NCBI GenBank assembly: GCA_947624245.1
Contig: CANQJL010000008.1
Span: 29,204-93,203 of the forward strand
Reading direction: 5' to 3'
Source of the DNA: an uncultured Acetatifactor sp.
GTDB lineage: Bacteria; Bacillota; Clostridia; Lachnospirales; Lachnospiraceae
Length of the DNA: 64,000 nucleotides
This document shows, one piece after another, positions 16,238-26,196 of this stretch; the stretch's first letter is position 1; every line of letters starts with the position of its first letter. Under the pieces are notes generated by a model. The model was not told the origin of the DNA. It saw only the letters and a program-made list of their open reading frames with translations, and made no database searches. The position numbers and the translations under genes were made by a program.

Positions 16238-18286
16238 ATGAATATTGCAAGGCTTCAGAAGACCGATGCCATAGTAGCGATCTATATTCTGATAGCTTTT
16301 ATCATGTTTATCGTCCCCCTGCCCGGAGCAGTGCTGGACGTATTCATGGCATTCAACATTGCCATCGGATTTACGATCCTGTTTGTCTGCATGTTCTCCA
16401 AGGAGGTGCTGGACCTTTCCTATTTCCCTACCATACTGCTCTTTACCACGATTTTCCGTATTGCCATGAACGTGTCCTCCACAAGGCTGATCCTGACCAC
16501 GGGCACCAGCGGCAACGTGGTGCGTACCTTCGGTGAGTTCGTGGGAGGCGGCGACCTCATTGTGGGCGCCATCATTTTCATCATTCTGATATTGATTCAG
16601 TTCCTTGTGATCAACAAGGGTTCCGAGCGTGTGGCTGAGGTGACCGCAAGATTTACTCTGGACGCGATGCCCGGTAAGCAGATGGCCATCGACGCGGACT
16701 TAAATACGGGTGCCATCGACGACAAGGAAGCGAAGGCCAGACGGGAGAAGATACAGCTGGAATCCAGCTTTTTCGGCTCCATGGACGGTGCCGTGAAGTA
16801 TGTAAAGGGAGACGCCATCGCGGGCCTTCTGCTGACGGTGATCAACCTGGTGGGCGGTATTGCCATGGGCGTGCTGCGCAGCGGCATGAACATAACGGAA
16901 GCGCTGGACAATTACGGTATTCTCACCATCGGTGACGGACTGGTGAGCCAGATTCCCTCCCTGCTGATCTCCCTGTCCACAGGTATTCTGGTGACCAAGG
17001 GAAGCAAGGAGGCCGATTTCGGACCGGCTATCATTAAGCAGATGTTCGGGGTGCCTAAGGTGATGTACCTGGTGGGCGGGACTCTGTGCTTTCTCGGCAT
17101 AACGACCGAACTGAACACCATTCTCTTTCTGGGAATGGGCCTTTTGTTCGTGATCGGCGGAAGAATGATCGCCGGAAATCTGGAGACCGCCAAGATCGAG
17201 GCGGAGGTGGACACCGAGGAGGCGGCGGCCGAGGAGATCAGGCAGCCGGAGAATGTGAACAGTCTGCTGCAGGTGGACCCCATCGAGCTGGAGTTCGGCT
17301 ACGGCATTATCCCGCTGGCAGACGTGAATCAGGGCGGCGACCTTTTGGACCGCGTGGTCATGATACGAAGGCAGATCGCGCTGGAATTAGGTACTGTGGT
17401 GCCGATCATTCGTCTGCGGGACAATATCCAGCTGAACCCGAACCAGTATATCATCAAGATCAAGGGGATTCAGGTCAGCGAGGGCGAGATCCTCTTCGAC
17501 CATTATATGGCGATGAACCCCGGATATGTGGAGGAGGAGATCACGGGTATTCCCACCTTCGAGCCCTCCTTTCACCTGCCGGCCATATGGATCACGGAGG
17601 GGCAGAGAGAGCGGGCGGAGAGCCTGGGCTACACCGTGGTGGACCCGCCCTCGATCATTGCCACGCACCTGACGGAGATCATCAGACAGTACATCTCCGA
17701 GCTGCTTACCCGTCAGGACGTTCAGAATCTGGTGAACAATATCAAGGAGACCAATCCGTCTCTGGTGGAGGAGCTGGTTCCCAAGCTGCTGGGAATCGGC
17801 GAGATCCAGAAGGTACTGCAGAACCTTTTGAAGGAGGGCATCTCCATCAGGGATCTGCTGACGATACTGGAGACTTTGGCGGATTATGCGCAGACCACGA
17901 GGGATTCGGATATTCTCACGGAGTATGTGCGGCAGAGCTTAAAGCGCGCCATCTCCACAAAGTATTTTCCGCCCCATGAGACCACCAGCGTGGTGACGCT
18001 GGATCCCAAGGTGGAGCAGGAGATCATGGGAAGCATCAAGCAGACGGAGGGCGGAGCGTTCCTGAATCTGGATCCCAGCCGTTCCAAGGCGATCATCGAC
18101 GCGGTGGGAGCAGAGATCCAGAAGCTGGTCAACCTCGGAAAAAATCCTATCATCATCACCTCTCCCATCGTGCGGATGTACTTCAAACGTCTGACCGAGG
18201 ATTATTACAAGGATCTGGTGGTGGTGTCCTATAATGAAGTGGAATCAAACGTTGAGTTACAGTCAGTTGGGATGGTGACGGCATAA
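16238..18286 (+). CDS. flhA: Flagellar export gate protein FlhA
   Basis: FlhA is the nonameric export gate that binds chaperone-substrate complexes. At 682 residues it has the family length. Eight membrane segments occupy about residues 1-310, with the FHIPEP-like loop after TM4 (TLDAMPGKQMAIDADLN). A soluble C-terminal domain (about 340-682) contains 'GYTVVDPPSIIATHLTEIIR'. AAAGGAGG precedes the ATG. The TAATG junction couples it to flhF. Confidence 0.97.
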   Translation: MNIARLQKTDAIVAIYILIAFIMFIVPLPGAVLDVFMAFNIAIGFTILFVCMFSKEVLDLSYFPTILLFTTIFRIAMNVSSTRLILTTGTSGNVVRTFGEFVGGGDLIVGAIIFIILILIQFLVINKGSERVAEVTARFTLDAMPGKQMAIDADLNTGAIDDKEAKARREKIQLESSFFGSMDGAVKYVKGDAIAGLLLTVINLVGGIAMGVLRSGMNITEALDNYGILTIGDGLVSQIPSLLISLSTGILVTKGSKEADFGPAIIKQMFGVPKVMYLVGGTLCFLGITTELNTILFLGMGLLFVIGGRMIAGNLETAKIEAEVDTEEAAAEEIRQPENVNSLLQVDPIELEFGYGIIPLADVNQGGDLLDRVVMIRRQIALELGTVVPIIRLRDNIQLNPNQYIIKIKGIQVSEGEILFDHYMAMNPGYVEEEITGIPTFEPSFHLPAIWITEGQRERAESLGYTVVDPPSIIATHLTEIIRQYISELLTRQDVQNLVNNIKETNPSLVEELVPKLLGIGEIQKVLQNLLKEGISIRDLLTILETLADYAQTTRDSDILTEYVRQSLKRAISTKYFPPHETTSVVTLDPKVEQEIMGSIKQTEGGAFLNLDPSRSKAIIDAVGAEIQKLVNLGKNPIIITSPIVRMYFKRLTEDYYKDLVVVSYNEVESNVELQSVGMVTA

Positions 18287-19545
18287 TGATCATTAAGAAA
18301 TTTACGGGCAAAACAGAAGCGGAGGCCCTGGAGGCTGCCAGAAAAGAGCTGGGAAACGGCGTCGTGACAATGAACGTCAGGAGCGTGAAAAAGAAGGGAA
18401 TCGCCGGCTTTTTCGGCGGCCGGCAGGTAGAGGTGACGGTCGCGCTGGAGGAGGATAAGGAGAGCCTGAAAAGCGTCCGCAGGGAGGCGCCTGCGCCGCC
18501 GAAGACGGCTGCGCCTGTCACGAACCGTGCGACAGGCGGACGGGGAGATACCGGTTCGGCGGTCACCTTTATGAGCGAAAGCTCTCAGAACCTTGAGAAG
18601 AAGCTGGACAGTCTGCAGACGTTGTTGGTCAGCCGCCTGCAGCAGGAGGAGAGCGCCAAAGCGCAGCAGCCTGCTCCCGCAAAGGAGGAGACGGCGCCGG
18701 AGCATGAGGAGGACGGGGAGAAGTCCGCAGAGAAGCAAAGTCCCTCCGAGCAGGAAAAGTTCCTGCGTCTCCTTTACAACACCATGCTGGAAAACGAGGT
18801 GGACGAGAAATATGCCAATCAGATCATTAACGATGTGGACACCTCCGGCAAACCGGACCTGCCGATAGACTATATTCTTGCCGACGTGTACCAGAAAATG
18901 ATCCTGAAATTCAGCAAGGCCAAGGGGATCACGCCCGCCGAGAAGAAGCCCAGAGTGTTGTTCTTCATGGGACCTACGGGGGTCGGGAAGACGACGACGA
19001 TCGCAAAAATCGCAAGCGTATATGCCGTGGACCGGAAACAGAAGATCGCGCTTTTGACTGCGGATACCTACCGTATCGCCGCGGCGGAGCAGCTGCGCAC
19101 CTATGCGAATATTCTGGAGGTGCCGTTTCGCGTGATCTATACGCCGGAGGAGGCGGTCGAGGCGATCGGGGAGTATCGGGATCTCGATTATATTCTGGTG
19201 GATACGGCCGGCCACTCCCCCCAGAATGAAGAACAGATGGAAAACATGAAAAAAATGATGGAGGCCATAGAGCAGACTGCGCAGTGGCAGGCATTTCTGG
19301 TGCTGTCCGCCACAACGAAGTACAAGGATCTTCTGAAGATTGCGTCCAGCTATCAGGCGGTGGCGGACTATCAGCTGATCTTCACGAAGCTGGACGAGAC
19401 TCAGGCGCTGGGAAATCTGCTGAATCTCAAGCTGTTCACGGGAACGCCCATCGCTTTCGTGACCTGTGGACAGAATGTACCGGACGATATCGAGCTGTTC
19501 AATCCGCAGAAGACGGTGAAGCAGCTTCTGAGCATGAAACACTGA
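18286..19545 (+). CDS. flhF: SRP-type GTPase FlhF
   Basis: FlhF is a signal-recognition-particle family GTPase that sets flagellar position and number. The 419-residue product has a basic N-terminal B domain (about 1-90), a linker rich in Glu, Gln and Pro, and an NG GTPase domain. That domain has GPTGVGKTTT (about 229-238), DTYRIAAAEQL, DTAGHSPQN and a TKLDE specificity motif. FlhG is encoded next and is its partner. Confidence 0.95.
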   Translation: MIIKKFTGKTEAEALEAARKELGNGVVTMNVRSVKKKGIAGFFGGRQVEVTVALEEDKESLKSVRREAPAPPKTAAPVTNRATGGRGDTGSAVTFMSESSQNLEKKLDSLQTLLVSRLQQEESAKAQQPAPAKEETAPEHEEDGEKSAEKQSPSEQEKFLRLLYNTMLENEVDEKYANQIINDVDTSGKPDLPIDYILADVYQKMILKFSKAKGITPAEKKPRVLFFMGPTGVGKTTTIAKIASVYAVDRKQKIALLTADTYRIAAAEQLRTYANILEVPFRVIYTPEEAVEAIGEYRDLDYILVDTAGHSPQNEEQMENMKKMMEAIEQTAQWQAFLVLSATTKYKDLLKIASSYQAVADYQLIFTKLDETQALGNLLNLKLFTGTPIAFVTCGQNVPDDIELFNPQKTVKQLLSMKH

Positions 19546-19559
19546 CGAGGAGGAGAGAC

Positions 19560-20435
19560 ATGGATCAGGCGGAACAATTACGGATTTTAAAAGCAAGCCA
19601 GCAGTCGAGACCGTTGGCCCGTGTCATCACCGTCACCAGTGGAAAGGGCGGTGTGGGCAAGTCCAATACATCGATCAATCTTGCGATACAGTTCCGGAAG
19701 ATGGGAAAAAAGGTCATTATTCTGGACGCGGATTTCGGTCTGGCGAATATAGAGATCATGTTCGGCGCGGTTCCCAAGCATAATCTCTGCGATCTGATCT
19801 ACCAGAAGAAGAACATCAAGGAAATCATCACCTGGGGGCCCATGGAGGTGGGATTCATCTCGGGCGGAAGCGGCATTGCCGGCATGTCCAATCTGAGCAG
19901 GGAATATCTCAAATACATCGTTCAGAATCTGGTGCAGCTTGACGCGATAGCGGATATCATTATTGTGGATACCGGAGCGGGAATCTCCGACGCGGTGCTG
20001 GAGTTTCTGGTGGCCAGCGGGGAGATCCTGCTGGTGACTACGCCGGAGCCCACGTCCATCACGGATTCGTACTCGCTGTTAAAGGCGCTTTACAGACACC
20101 CAAGATTCGATGAGAACATGACGAAGGTGAAAATGATCGCCAACCGCGTATCGAAGGAGTCGGAGGGACAGGTGCTGTTCAGGAAGCTCAACGCGGTGGT
20201 GGAGCGGTATCTGAAGATTCCCATGGTGTACCTGGGGAGCGTGCCGGAGGATATTCAGCTCTCACGGGCCGTGATGCAGCAGGTGCCCGTGTCGCTGCAG
20301 AATCCAGGCGCCAAGTCCACGGCGGCGTATGAGCGGATCGCAGAAAAGCTTTTGGGGAAAGAGGAGGCGGAGCGCCAGCCCAAGCGCGGAATGGCAGCGT
20401 TCTTTTCCCATATCATATCGGGCAGGAAGAAGTAA
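19560..20435 (+). CDS. flhG: MinD-like ATPase FlhG (YlxH)
   Basis: FlhG is a MinD/ParA-type ATPase that limits flagellar number and stimulates FlhF. The start is ATG 19560 after GAGGAGGAG; the ORF track extends back into flhF. The N-terminal MDQAEQLRIL motif is the FlhF-activating helix. It is followed by the deviant Walker A TSGKGGVGKSNTSINLA (about 24-40) and a C-terminal amphipathic, basic tail suited to membrane binding. Length is 291 residues. Confidence 0.95.
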   Translation: MDQAEQLRILKASQQSRPLARVITVTSGKGGVGKSNTSINLAIQFRKMGKKVIILDADFGLANIEIMFGAVPKHNLCDLIYQKKNIKEIITWGPMEVGFISGGSGIAGMSNLSREYLKYIVQNLVQLDAIADIIIVDTGAGISDAVLEFLVASGEILLVTTPEPTSITDSYSLLKALYRHPRFDENMTKVKMIANRVSKESEGQVLFRKLNAVVERYLKIPMVYLGSVPEDIQLSRAVMQQVPVSLQNPGAKSTAAYERIAEKLLGKEEAERQPKRGMAAFFSHIISGRKK

Positions 20436-20472
20436 TACATTATAGAAAAGTGACAGGAACGGAGTGCCAGAC

Positions 20473-21207
20473 ATGCTTTCAAAATTTGTATCTGTAGGCG
20501 CAAGGATAGAATTGCAGCCGGTGGAACGGAAAATAGACGAACCGACAGACTCTGTGTCCCCGAAGTATTATTACAGTCAGGTGTATGAGATACTTTCCGA
20601 GGATACCATGGAGATCCTGATGCCTATGGAGAAGGGAAAGCTTGTTCTGCTGCCCATCGACGGAGAGGTCGATCTCGTGATCTATGAGGGAAGCGGGCTG
20701 TACCAGTGCGACTGCAGGATCATCGACCGCTATAAGAGCAACAATGTCTATCTGCTCGTCGTGGAGCTGACCAGCAGCCTGCGCAAGTACCAGAGACGGG
20801 AGTACTATCGGTACAGCTGCGCCCTGACCATCTTTATGAGGAATCTTTCGGAGGAGGAGAGCCAGGCGATAGAAAGCGATCAGCCCTACACGCTGACGCC
20901 GGGACTGCCCATGGAGCAGGGGACCATTGTGGACATCAGCGGCGGGGGCCTGAGATTTCTTGCGGACAGAGCTTATGAGCAGGACAGCCTTCTGTACGTC
21001 ACCTATCAGCTCTTTGGCAGTACGGGCGATAAAATGTATGAAATGCTCGGAAAGGTGATCAGCGTGAGAGAACTGGAGAACCGCAGGGGGACGTTTGAAC
21101 ATCGGCTGCAGTATTACGGAGTGGACAGCCGCACACAGGAAGAGATCATCAAATATATCTTTGAAGAAGAAAGAAAAAGCCGCAGAAAGGAGCGCCTTGA
21201 GCAATGA
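20473..21207 (+). CDS. PilZ-domain protein (YcgR-like flagellar brake)
   Basis: The 244-residue product has an N-terminal YcgR-type beta domain and a C-terminal PilZ domain. Both cyclic-di-GMP contact motifs are visible: the RxxxR element (QRREYYRY) and the DISGGGL motif. YcgR-type proteins bind cyclic-di-GMP and slow the motor. ATG 20473 is chosen over GTG 20464 because GGAG lies 8 bases upstream. The stop overlaps cheB (ATGA). The motor target here is inferred from the operon context. Confidence 0.9.
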   Translation: MLSKFVSVGARIELQPVERKIDEPTDSVSPKYYYSQVYEILSEDTMEILMPMEKGKLVLLPIDGEVDLVIYEGSGLYQCDCRIIDRYKSNNVYLLVVELTSSLRKYQRREYYRYSCALTIFMRNLSEEESQAIESDQPYTLTPGLPMEQGTIVDISGGGLRFLADRAYEQDSLLYVTYQLFGSTGDKMYEMLGKVISVRELENRRGTFEHRLQYYGVDSRTQEEIIKYIFEEERKSRRKERLEQ

Positions 21208-22289
21208 TTTCCAAAAATATTCTGCTGGTTGATGACTCTGCACTTATGAGAAGAGTCTTGCGTGATATAATAGAGAGCGACGAGAGGTTCCGAGTTTCGG
21301 ACATGGCGAAGAACGGTCTGGAGGCTTTGGATCTGCTCCGCAGGAATTCCTATGATGCGGTCGTTCTGGATATCAATATGCCGGTGATGAACGGGCTTGA
21401 GCTTTTGAAGGAGCTCCGCAGGGAAAAGATCAGGGCCAAGGTCCTGATCGCCAGCACGGATTCCAGAGAGGGAGCGAAGATCACTCTGGACGCACTGGAG
21501 CTGGGAGCGCTGGATTTCGTACATAAGCCGAGCAATGCAGCGAACTGCAGAACGGATCTGTTCAGGCACGATCTGCTGCGTCTGCTGGAGGTCGTGGCGA
21601 GCAGCCGGCCGCCTGTCATATCTGAGGAGGAAAGCATTTCCAAAAAGCACGCGGATATCCGTGTGGCGATAGAGGCTTCCCAAAAGGTCTCCTCCGGCAG
21701 AAAGGGCAGAAAGGTCGTGGCCATTGCAAGCTCTACGGGAGGACCGAAGGCTCTGCAGTCAGTGATCCCCAGACTGCCGGCCGATCTGGACGCGCCGGTG
21801 CTTCTGGTGCAGCATATGCCGCCGGGCTTTACCGCCTCGCTGGCGGAGCGGCTGGACGGCATGAGCGAGTTGACCGTCAGAGAGGCACAGGAGGGCGACG
21901 TGCTGCAAAACGGCACGGTCTATGTGGCCATGGGAGGAAAGCATATGAATGTTAAGACCTCCTATGACGGCAAATGTGCGATACACTATTCGGACGAGCC
22001 CAACAGGGAGGGCGTCAAGCCATGTGCCAACTATCTGTATGAATCTCTCGCAGGGAGTAATTTCGACCGAATCATCTGTGTCGTGATGACGGGAATGGGT
22101 ATGGACGGCACCGAGGGAATCAGGAATCTGGCGGCGGACAAAGAGGTGTACGTGATCGCTCAGGATAAGGATTCCTGCGTCGTCTACGGTATGCCGAAAA
22201 GCGTTGTCAGCGCGGGAGTTACGGATTTGGTCGTACCGCTGGAGCAGATTGCACAGGAGATCATTCTGAATGCCGGAATCAAAGGATAA
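21204..22289 (+). CDS. cheB: Chemotaxis methylesterase CheB
   Basis: CheB removes methyl groups from, and deamidates, chemoreceptors. The 361-residue product has an N-terminal receiver domain (Asp56, VVLDINMPVMNG), a linker, and a C-terminal esterase domain. The catalytic Ser lies in AIASSTGGPKAL, the His in VQHMPPGFT and the Asp in MTGMGMDG. The partner methyltransferase CheR is not encoded in this operon segment. Confidence 0.96.
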   Translation: MISKNILLVDDSALMRRVLRDIIESDERFRVSDMAKNGLEALDLLRRNSYDAVVLDINMPVMNGLELLKELRREKIRAKVLIASTDSREGAKITLDALELGALDFVHKPSNAANCRTDLFRHDLLRLLEVVASSRPPVISEEESISKKHADIRVAIEASQKVSSGRKGRKVVAIASSTGGPKALQSVIPRLPADLDAPVLLVQHMPPGFTASLAERLDGMSELTVREAQEGDVLQNGTVYVAMGGKHMNVKTSYDGKCAIHYSDEPNREGVKPCANYLYESLAGSNFDRIICVVMTGMGMDGTEGIRNLAADKEVYVIAQDKDSCVVYGMPKSVVSAGVTDLVVPLEQIAQEIILNAGIKG

Positions 22290-22327
22290 AGAAACGGCAG
22301 GAAACGAAGAAAGGGACGGGTAGCAGT

Positions 22328-24457
22328 ATGGATGTAAGTCAATATCTTGAAATCTTCCTTGACGAGACCAAGGAGCATTTACAAAATCTGAACACCAGAA
22401 TTCTGGAGCTGGAGTCCGATCCGGAAAATGCGGATACCATCAATGAGATATTCCGTGCCGCGCACTCTCTCAAGGGTATGGCGGGCACCATGGGTTACAA
22501 GAGGATGCAGTCTCTGACACACAACATGGAGAATGTCTTCTCTGAGGTGCGAAACGGAACCATCAAGGTGCTGCCGGACATGATCGATGTCCTGTTCCAG
22601 TGCCTCGATGCGCTGGAGGAGTATACGAACAACATTCAGTCTTCCGCGGACGAGGGTACCAACGACAATGAACCTCTGATCAAGAGGCTGACCGATATTT
22701 TAAACGGCACCGGAACCGATGCCGGCCAGGCACAGCCCGAAAAGAGCGAAAAGAAGGAGGAGGCGCCTGCGAAGGAAGAGCAGCAGACATCCTCCGAGCC
22801 GAATAAATGGGACGCCATCAAGCTTGACAGCTCCCAGCGCGTGGTCATTCAGGAGGCTGCAAATCAGGGAAAGAACGTGTACGGCATCAATGTGCTGGTG
22901 CACGAGAGCTGTATCCTGAAGGCGGCCAGAGCATTTCTGGTATTCAAGGCGGTGGAGGAGGTCGGTGAGATCATCGTGTCCGACCCCAGCGCCCAGGATG
23001 TGGAAGACGAGAAATTTGACAGAGACTTTACGCTGATCGTGATTGCGGACGGTCCCCTTGAAAAGGTCATCAAGGCGGCGGAAAACGTGTCCGAGATCGA
23101 AAAGGTCACCGGAGCGCCCTTAAAGCTGGATGCGCAGGAGGGCGGTTCCGACGAGGGCGCGGAGAGCAAAAAGCCTGTGTCCGGCGCGGAGAGGACTCCT
23201 TCCCAGACCGCGGCTCCGGCAGCGGCTTCTGCGGCGAAGACCGCGGCTGCAGCAAAGCCTGCGGAGAACAGGAAGCCTGCGGCGAACAAGCCTGTGGTGA
23301 ACCGGACCGTGCGTGTGGACATCGAAAAACTGGACGCGCTGATGAATCTGGTCAGCGAGCTGATCATTGCCAAGAACTCGCTGGTGTCCGCCTCCAGTCA
23401 GGGGCAGGGCAATACCGCGGACAACAGCAGCTTCAACGAGCATATCGAATATCTGGCGAGCGTTACCACCAATCTGCACGAGTCCGTTATGAAAGTGCGA
23501 ATGGTTCCCATCGAGAGCGTTGTGAACAAGTTCCCCAGAATGATCCGCGACCTCTCCAAGAAGCTGAATAAGAAGATGGAACTGTATATGACGGGTGAGG
23601 AGACCGAGCTGGACCGTACCGTGGTGGACGAGATCGGCGATCCTCTGATGCATCTGCTTCGAAATTCCGCCGATCACGGGCTGGAATCCGCCGAGGTGCG
23701 CGCACAGCGCGGCAAGCCGGAGGTGGGCTCCATCTTCCTGGACGCATATCAGGACGGCAACAATGTCGTGATCGAGGTGAGAGATGACGGCAACGGCATC
23801 GATGTGGAGGCAGTCAGGAACAAGGCGATCGAGAGAGGCACCGTTACGCCGGAGCAGGCTGCGAATCTGTCAGACAAGGAGGTCATAGATCTTCTGTTCC
23901 TGCCCAGCTTTTCTACCGCAAAGGAGGTCACGGACGTATCCGGACGCGGCGTAGGGCTGGACGTGGTAAAATCAAAGATAGAGTCCCTCAGCGGCGAGGT
24001 GGAAGTAAAATCCAAGCTGGGAGAGGGAAGCGTGTGGACCATAAGGCTGCCGCTGACGCTTGCCATTATTCAGGCGCTGATGGTGGTCGTGGGCGATGAA
24101 AAGTATGCGATTTCCCTCGGCTCCATACAGACGCTGGAGGATATTCCGCTCAGTGAGATCAAGCTGGTGCAGAACAAGGAAGTGATCAATCTGCGGGGAA
24201 CGGTGATTCCTCTGATCCGGCTGAACGAGGTGCTGGACGTGCCGCCCAGAGAGACCGAGAATGAGAGCCTGATCGTTGTGATCGTGAAGAAGGGCGACAA
24301 GATGGCAGGACTTGTGATCGACGAGCTGATCGGTCAGCAGGAGATCGTGATCAAGTCTCTTGGCAGATACATTAAACGTTGTAAATTCATCAGCGGTGCG
24401 ACCATTCTGGGCGACGGAGAGATTGCTCTGATCCTGGACGCCAACGCATTGATTTAG
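22328..24457 (+). CDS. cheA: Chemotaxis histidine kinase CheA
   Basis: CheA is the central kinase of chemotaxis, phosphorylating CheY and CheB. The 709-residue product has P1 (Hpt) with phospho-accepting His46 (FRAAHSLKGMAGT), a CheY-binding P2 domain (about 175-265), and an Ala/Pro-rich linker. These are followed by P3 dimerisation (about 330-400), P4 kinase with DEIGDPLMHLLRNSADHG and GRGVGLDVVKSKIESL, and a C-terminal P5 CheW-like domain. All boxes are intact. Confidence 0.97.
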   Translation: MDVSQYLEIFLDETKEHLQNLNTRILELESDPENADTINEIFRAAHSLKGMAGTMGYKRMQSLTHNMENVFSEVRNGTIKVLPDMIDVLFQCLDALEEYTNNIQSSADEGTNDNEPLIKRLTDILNGTGTDAGQAQPEKSEKKEEAPAKEEQQTSSEPNKWDAIKLDSSQRVVIQEAANQGKNVYGINVLVHESCILKAARAFLVFKAVEEVGEIIVSDPSAQDVEDEKFDRDFTLIVIADGPLEKVIKAAENVSEIEKVTGAPLKLDAQEGGSDEGAESKKPVSGAERTPSQTAAPAAASAAKTAAAAKPAENRKPAANKPVVNRTVRVDIEKLDALMNLVSELIIAKNSLVSASSQGQGNTADNSSFNEHIEYLASVTTNLHESVMKVRMVPIESVVNKFPRMIRDLSKKLNKKMELYMTGEETELDRTVVDEIGDPLMHLLRNSADHGLESAEVRAQRGKPEVGSIFLDAYQDGNNVVIEVRDDGNGIDVEAVRNKAIERGTVTPEQAANLSDKEVIDLLFLPSFSTAKEVTDVSGRGVGLDVVKSKIESLSGEVEVKSKLGEGSVWTIRLPLTLAIIQALMVVVGDEKYAISLGSIQTLEDIPLSEIKLVQNKEVINLRGTVIPLIRLNEVLDVPPRETENESLIVVIVKKGDKMAGLVIDELIGQQEIVIKSLGRYIKRCKFISGATILGDGEIALILDANALI

Positions 24458-24473
24458 GAAGGAGTAGACGGAT

Positions 24474-24959
24474 ATGGAACTGAGCTTAAATACCGCAGGC
24501 AATCTTCCCGAGGAGGGAGTCAAGCGCTCCAGCGAGACGATCCAGTACATTGTGATTCGTCTGGGTCAGGAGCAGTACGGTATCGATATCAGAAATATCG
24601 ACACCATCATCAGAATGCAGCATATTACCCGCGTACCCAAGATGCCCGCTTATCTGAAGGGCGTTATCAATCTTCGCGGCGTGGTGATTCCCGTGATGAG
24701 TATGCGTCTCAGAATGGATCTGGCGGAGGACGAGGTCACAAAGTCTACCAGAATCATTGTGGTCAAGCTGGATCAGGACGACAATGTGGGCTTTCTTGTG
24801 GACGAGGTGAAGGAAGTAGTGACGCTCAATGTGGACGACATCGAAAAGATTCCGGACGGCAGCAAGGACGGCAAGGCGAGTCTGATCAACGGCGTCGGCA
24901 AGCACAATGGGGAATTGATTTCTCTGTTCGATCTGAACGCTGTCAGTCTGGACGACTGA
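24474..24959 (+). CDS. cheW: Chemotaxis coupling protein CheW
   Basis: CheW links chemoreceptors to CheA. The 161-residue product is a single CheW domain with 'LGQEQYGIDIRNIDTIIRMQHITRVP' style start, 'YLKGVINLRGVVIPVMSMRLRM' and 'VVKLDQDDNVGFLVDEVKEV'. GAAGGAG precedes the start. It lies 16 bases after cheA, the usual partner. Confidence 0.97.
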   Translation: MELSLNTAGNLPEEGVKRSSETIQYIVIRLGQEQYGIDIRNIDTIIRMQHITRVPKMPAYLKGVINLRGVVIPVMSMRLRMDLAEDEVTKSTRIIVVKLDQDDNVGFLVDEVKEVVTLNVDDIEKIPDGSKDGKASLINGVGKHNGELISLFDLNAVSLDD

Positions 24960-25000
24960 GCGCGGGAATTATCCTGTAATTTCGGAAGGAGACGAACCTC

Positions 25001-25624
25001 ATGGGAAATATGTCATTAGAGCAGGTTACGGAAAACTATTATGATGTCCTGAAGGAGCTGGGAAATATCGGCGCAGGCAATGCCATGACCGCCCTTGCTC
25101 AGATGCTTCAGTGCAAGGTGGATATGAAGGTGCCGCAGGTAAGGCTTCTTGAATTTTCGGCGGTAGGCGACATGATGGGCGGCGAAGAGCAGATCATGGT
25201 AGGCGTCTTTCTGGGCGTAGAAGGAGATATCACCGGAAGCATGATGTTTTTGGTGGAGGAGGAGAGCGCCCGTCATCTGATTCGGAAGATCACCATGGGT
25301 ATGCTGCCGGAAGGCTCGGAATTTGAGGAGATGGGCCTGTCTGCCATGAAGGAAGTGGGGAATATCATTACCGGCGCGTATTTGAATTCCCTGTCCACCC
25401 TCACGAATCTGAAGATATTTCCTACCCCGCCGGCGCTGACCGTTGACATGGCGGGAGCGATCCTCAGTGTGCCGGCGATCCAGTTCGGCATTTTCGGAGA
25501 TAAGATTCTTTTGATCCAGTCACAGTTCTACGACGAAGTGGAGCTGGACGGCTATTTTGTTCTGATTCCCGACCTGGAGTCGTATGCTAAGATTCTGCAG
25601 GCGCTCGGACTGCCTGTGGTCTGA
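25001..25624 (+). CDS. cheC: CheY-P phosphatase CheC
   Basis: CheC dephosphorylates CheY-P and, with CheD, tunes receptor adaptation. The 207-residue product carries both phosphatase signatures: ELGNIGAGNAMTALAQ near the N-terminus and KEVGNIITGAYLNSL in the middle. Both Glu and Asn pairs are intact. Together with FliY, the operon supplies two CheY-P phosphatases. GGAAGGAG lies before the ATG. Confidence 0.95.
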   Translation: MGNMSLEQVTENYYDVLKELGNIGAGNAMTALAQMLQCKVDMKVPQVRLLEFSAVGDMMGGEEQIMVGVFLGVEGDITGSMMFLVEEESARHLIRKITMGMLPEGSEFEEMGLSAMKEVGNIITGAYLNSLSTLTNLKIFPTPPALTVDMAGAILSVPAIQFGIFGDKILLIQSQFYDEVELDGYFVLIPDLESYAKILQALGLPVV

Positions 25625-25691
25625 CCGCGCGGGAGAGGGAAAGGATTTGTTCGTGTACAGGATAACGGAATGGAAGATATGGTAGTGACTC

Positions 25692-26183
25692 ATGAGTGAA
25701 ATAATAAAAGTGGGAATGGCGGACCTAAAGACCTGCAAGGCCCCTGACGGCGTGACGACGCTGGGACTCGGTTCCTGTGTCGGAGTCGCCATCAGAGATC
25801 CGATGACCAAGGTGGGCGGTCTGGCGCATATTATGCTTCCCGACAGTACGGCGATCAAAAACGGAAATATGAATGTTGCAAAGTTTGCGGATACCGGCAT
25901 CGCGGAGCTGGTCTCACAGCTGGAGAGGCTGGGGGCGCAGCGGAGCCGTATGGTGGCGAAGATCGCCGGCGGCGCGACAATGTTCTCCTTTCAGGGAAAC
26001 AGCTCTCTCATGGGGCAGGTGGGCCAGCGCAACGTGGAGGCCACCAAGGCAAAGCTGCAGGAGCTGAAGATTCCGCTCTTGGCGGAGGACACCGGCAAGA
26101 ACTACGGAAGGACAGTGATTTTCTATCCCGAGACGGGCGAGTTTCATATTCGCGCCGTGGGTAAGGACGAGTCGGTCATCTGA
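25692..26183 (+). CDS. cheD: Chemoreceptor glutamine deamidase CheD
   Basis: CheD deamidates receptor glutamines and binds CheC. The 163-residue product shows the catalytic Cys29 in GLGSCVGVAI and His46 in GGLAHIMLPDS, followed by 'KIAGGATMF' and 'RTVIFYPETGEFHIRAVG' typical of the family. No strong ribosome-binding site is obvious ahead of ATG 25692, and 67 bases separate it from cheC. The frame and family N-terminus still support this start. Confidence 0.95.
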   Translation: MSEIIKVGMADLKTCKAPDGVTTLGLGSCVGVAIRDPMTKVGGLAHIMLPDSTAIKNGNMNVAKFADTGIAELVSQLERLGAQRSRMVAKIAGGATMFSFQGNSSLMGQVGQRNVEATKAKLQELKIPLLAEDTGKNYGRTVIFYPETGEFHIRAVGKDESVI

Positions 26184-26196
26184 CAAAAGGAGTGCT

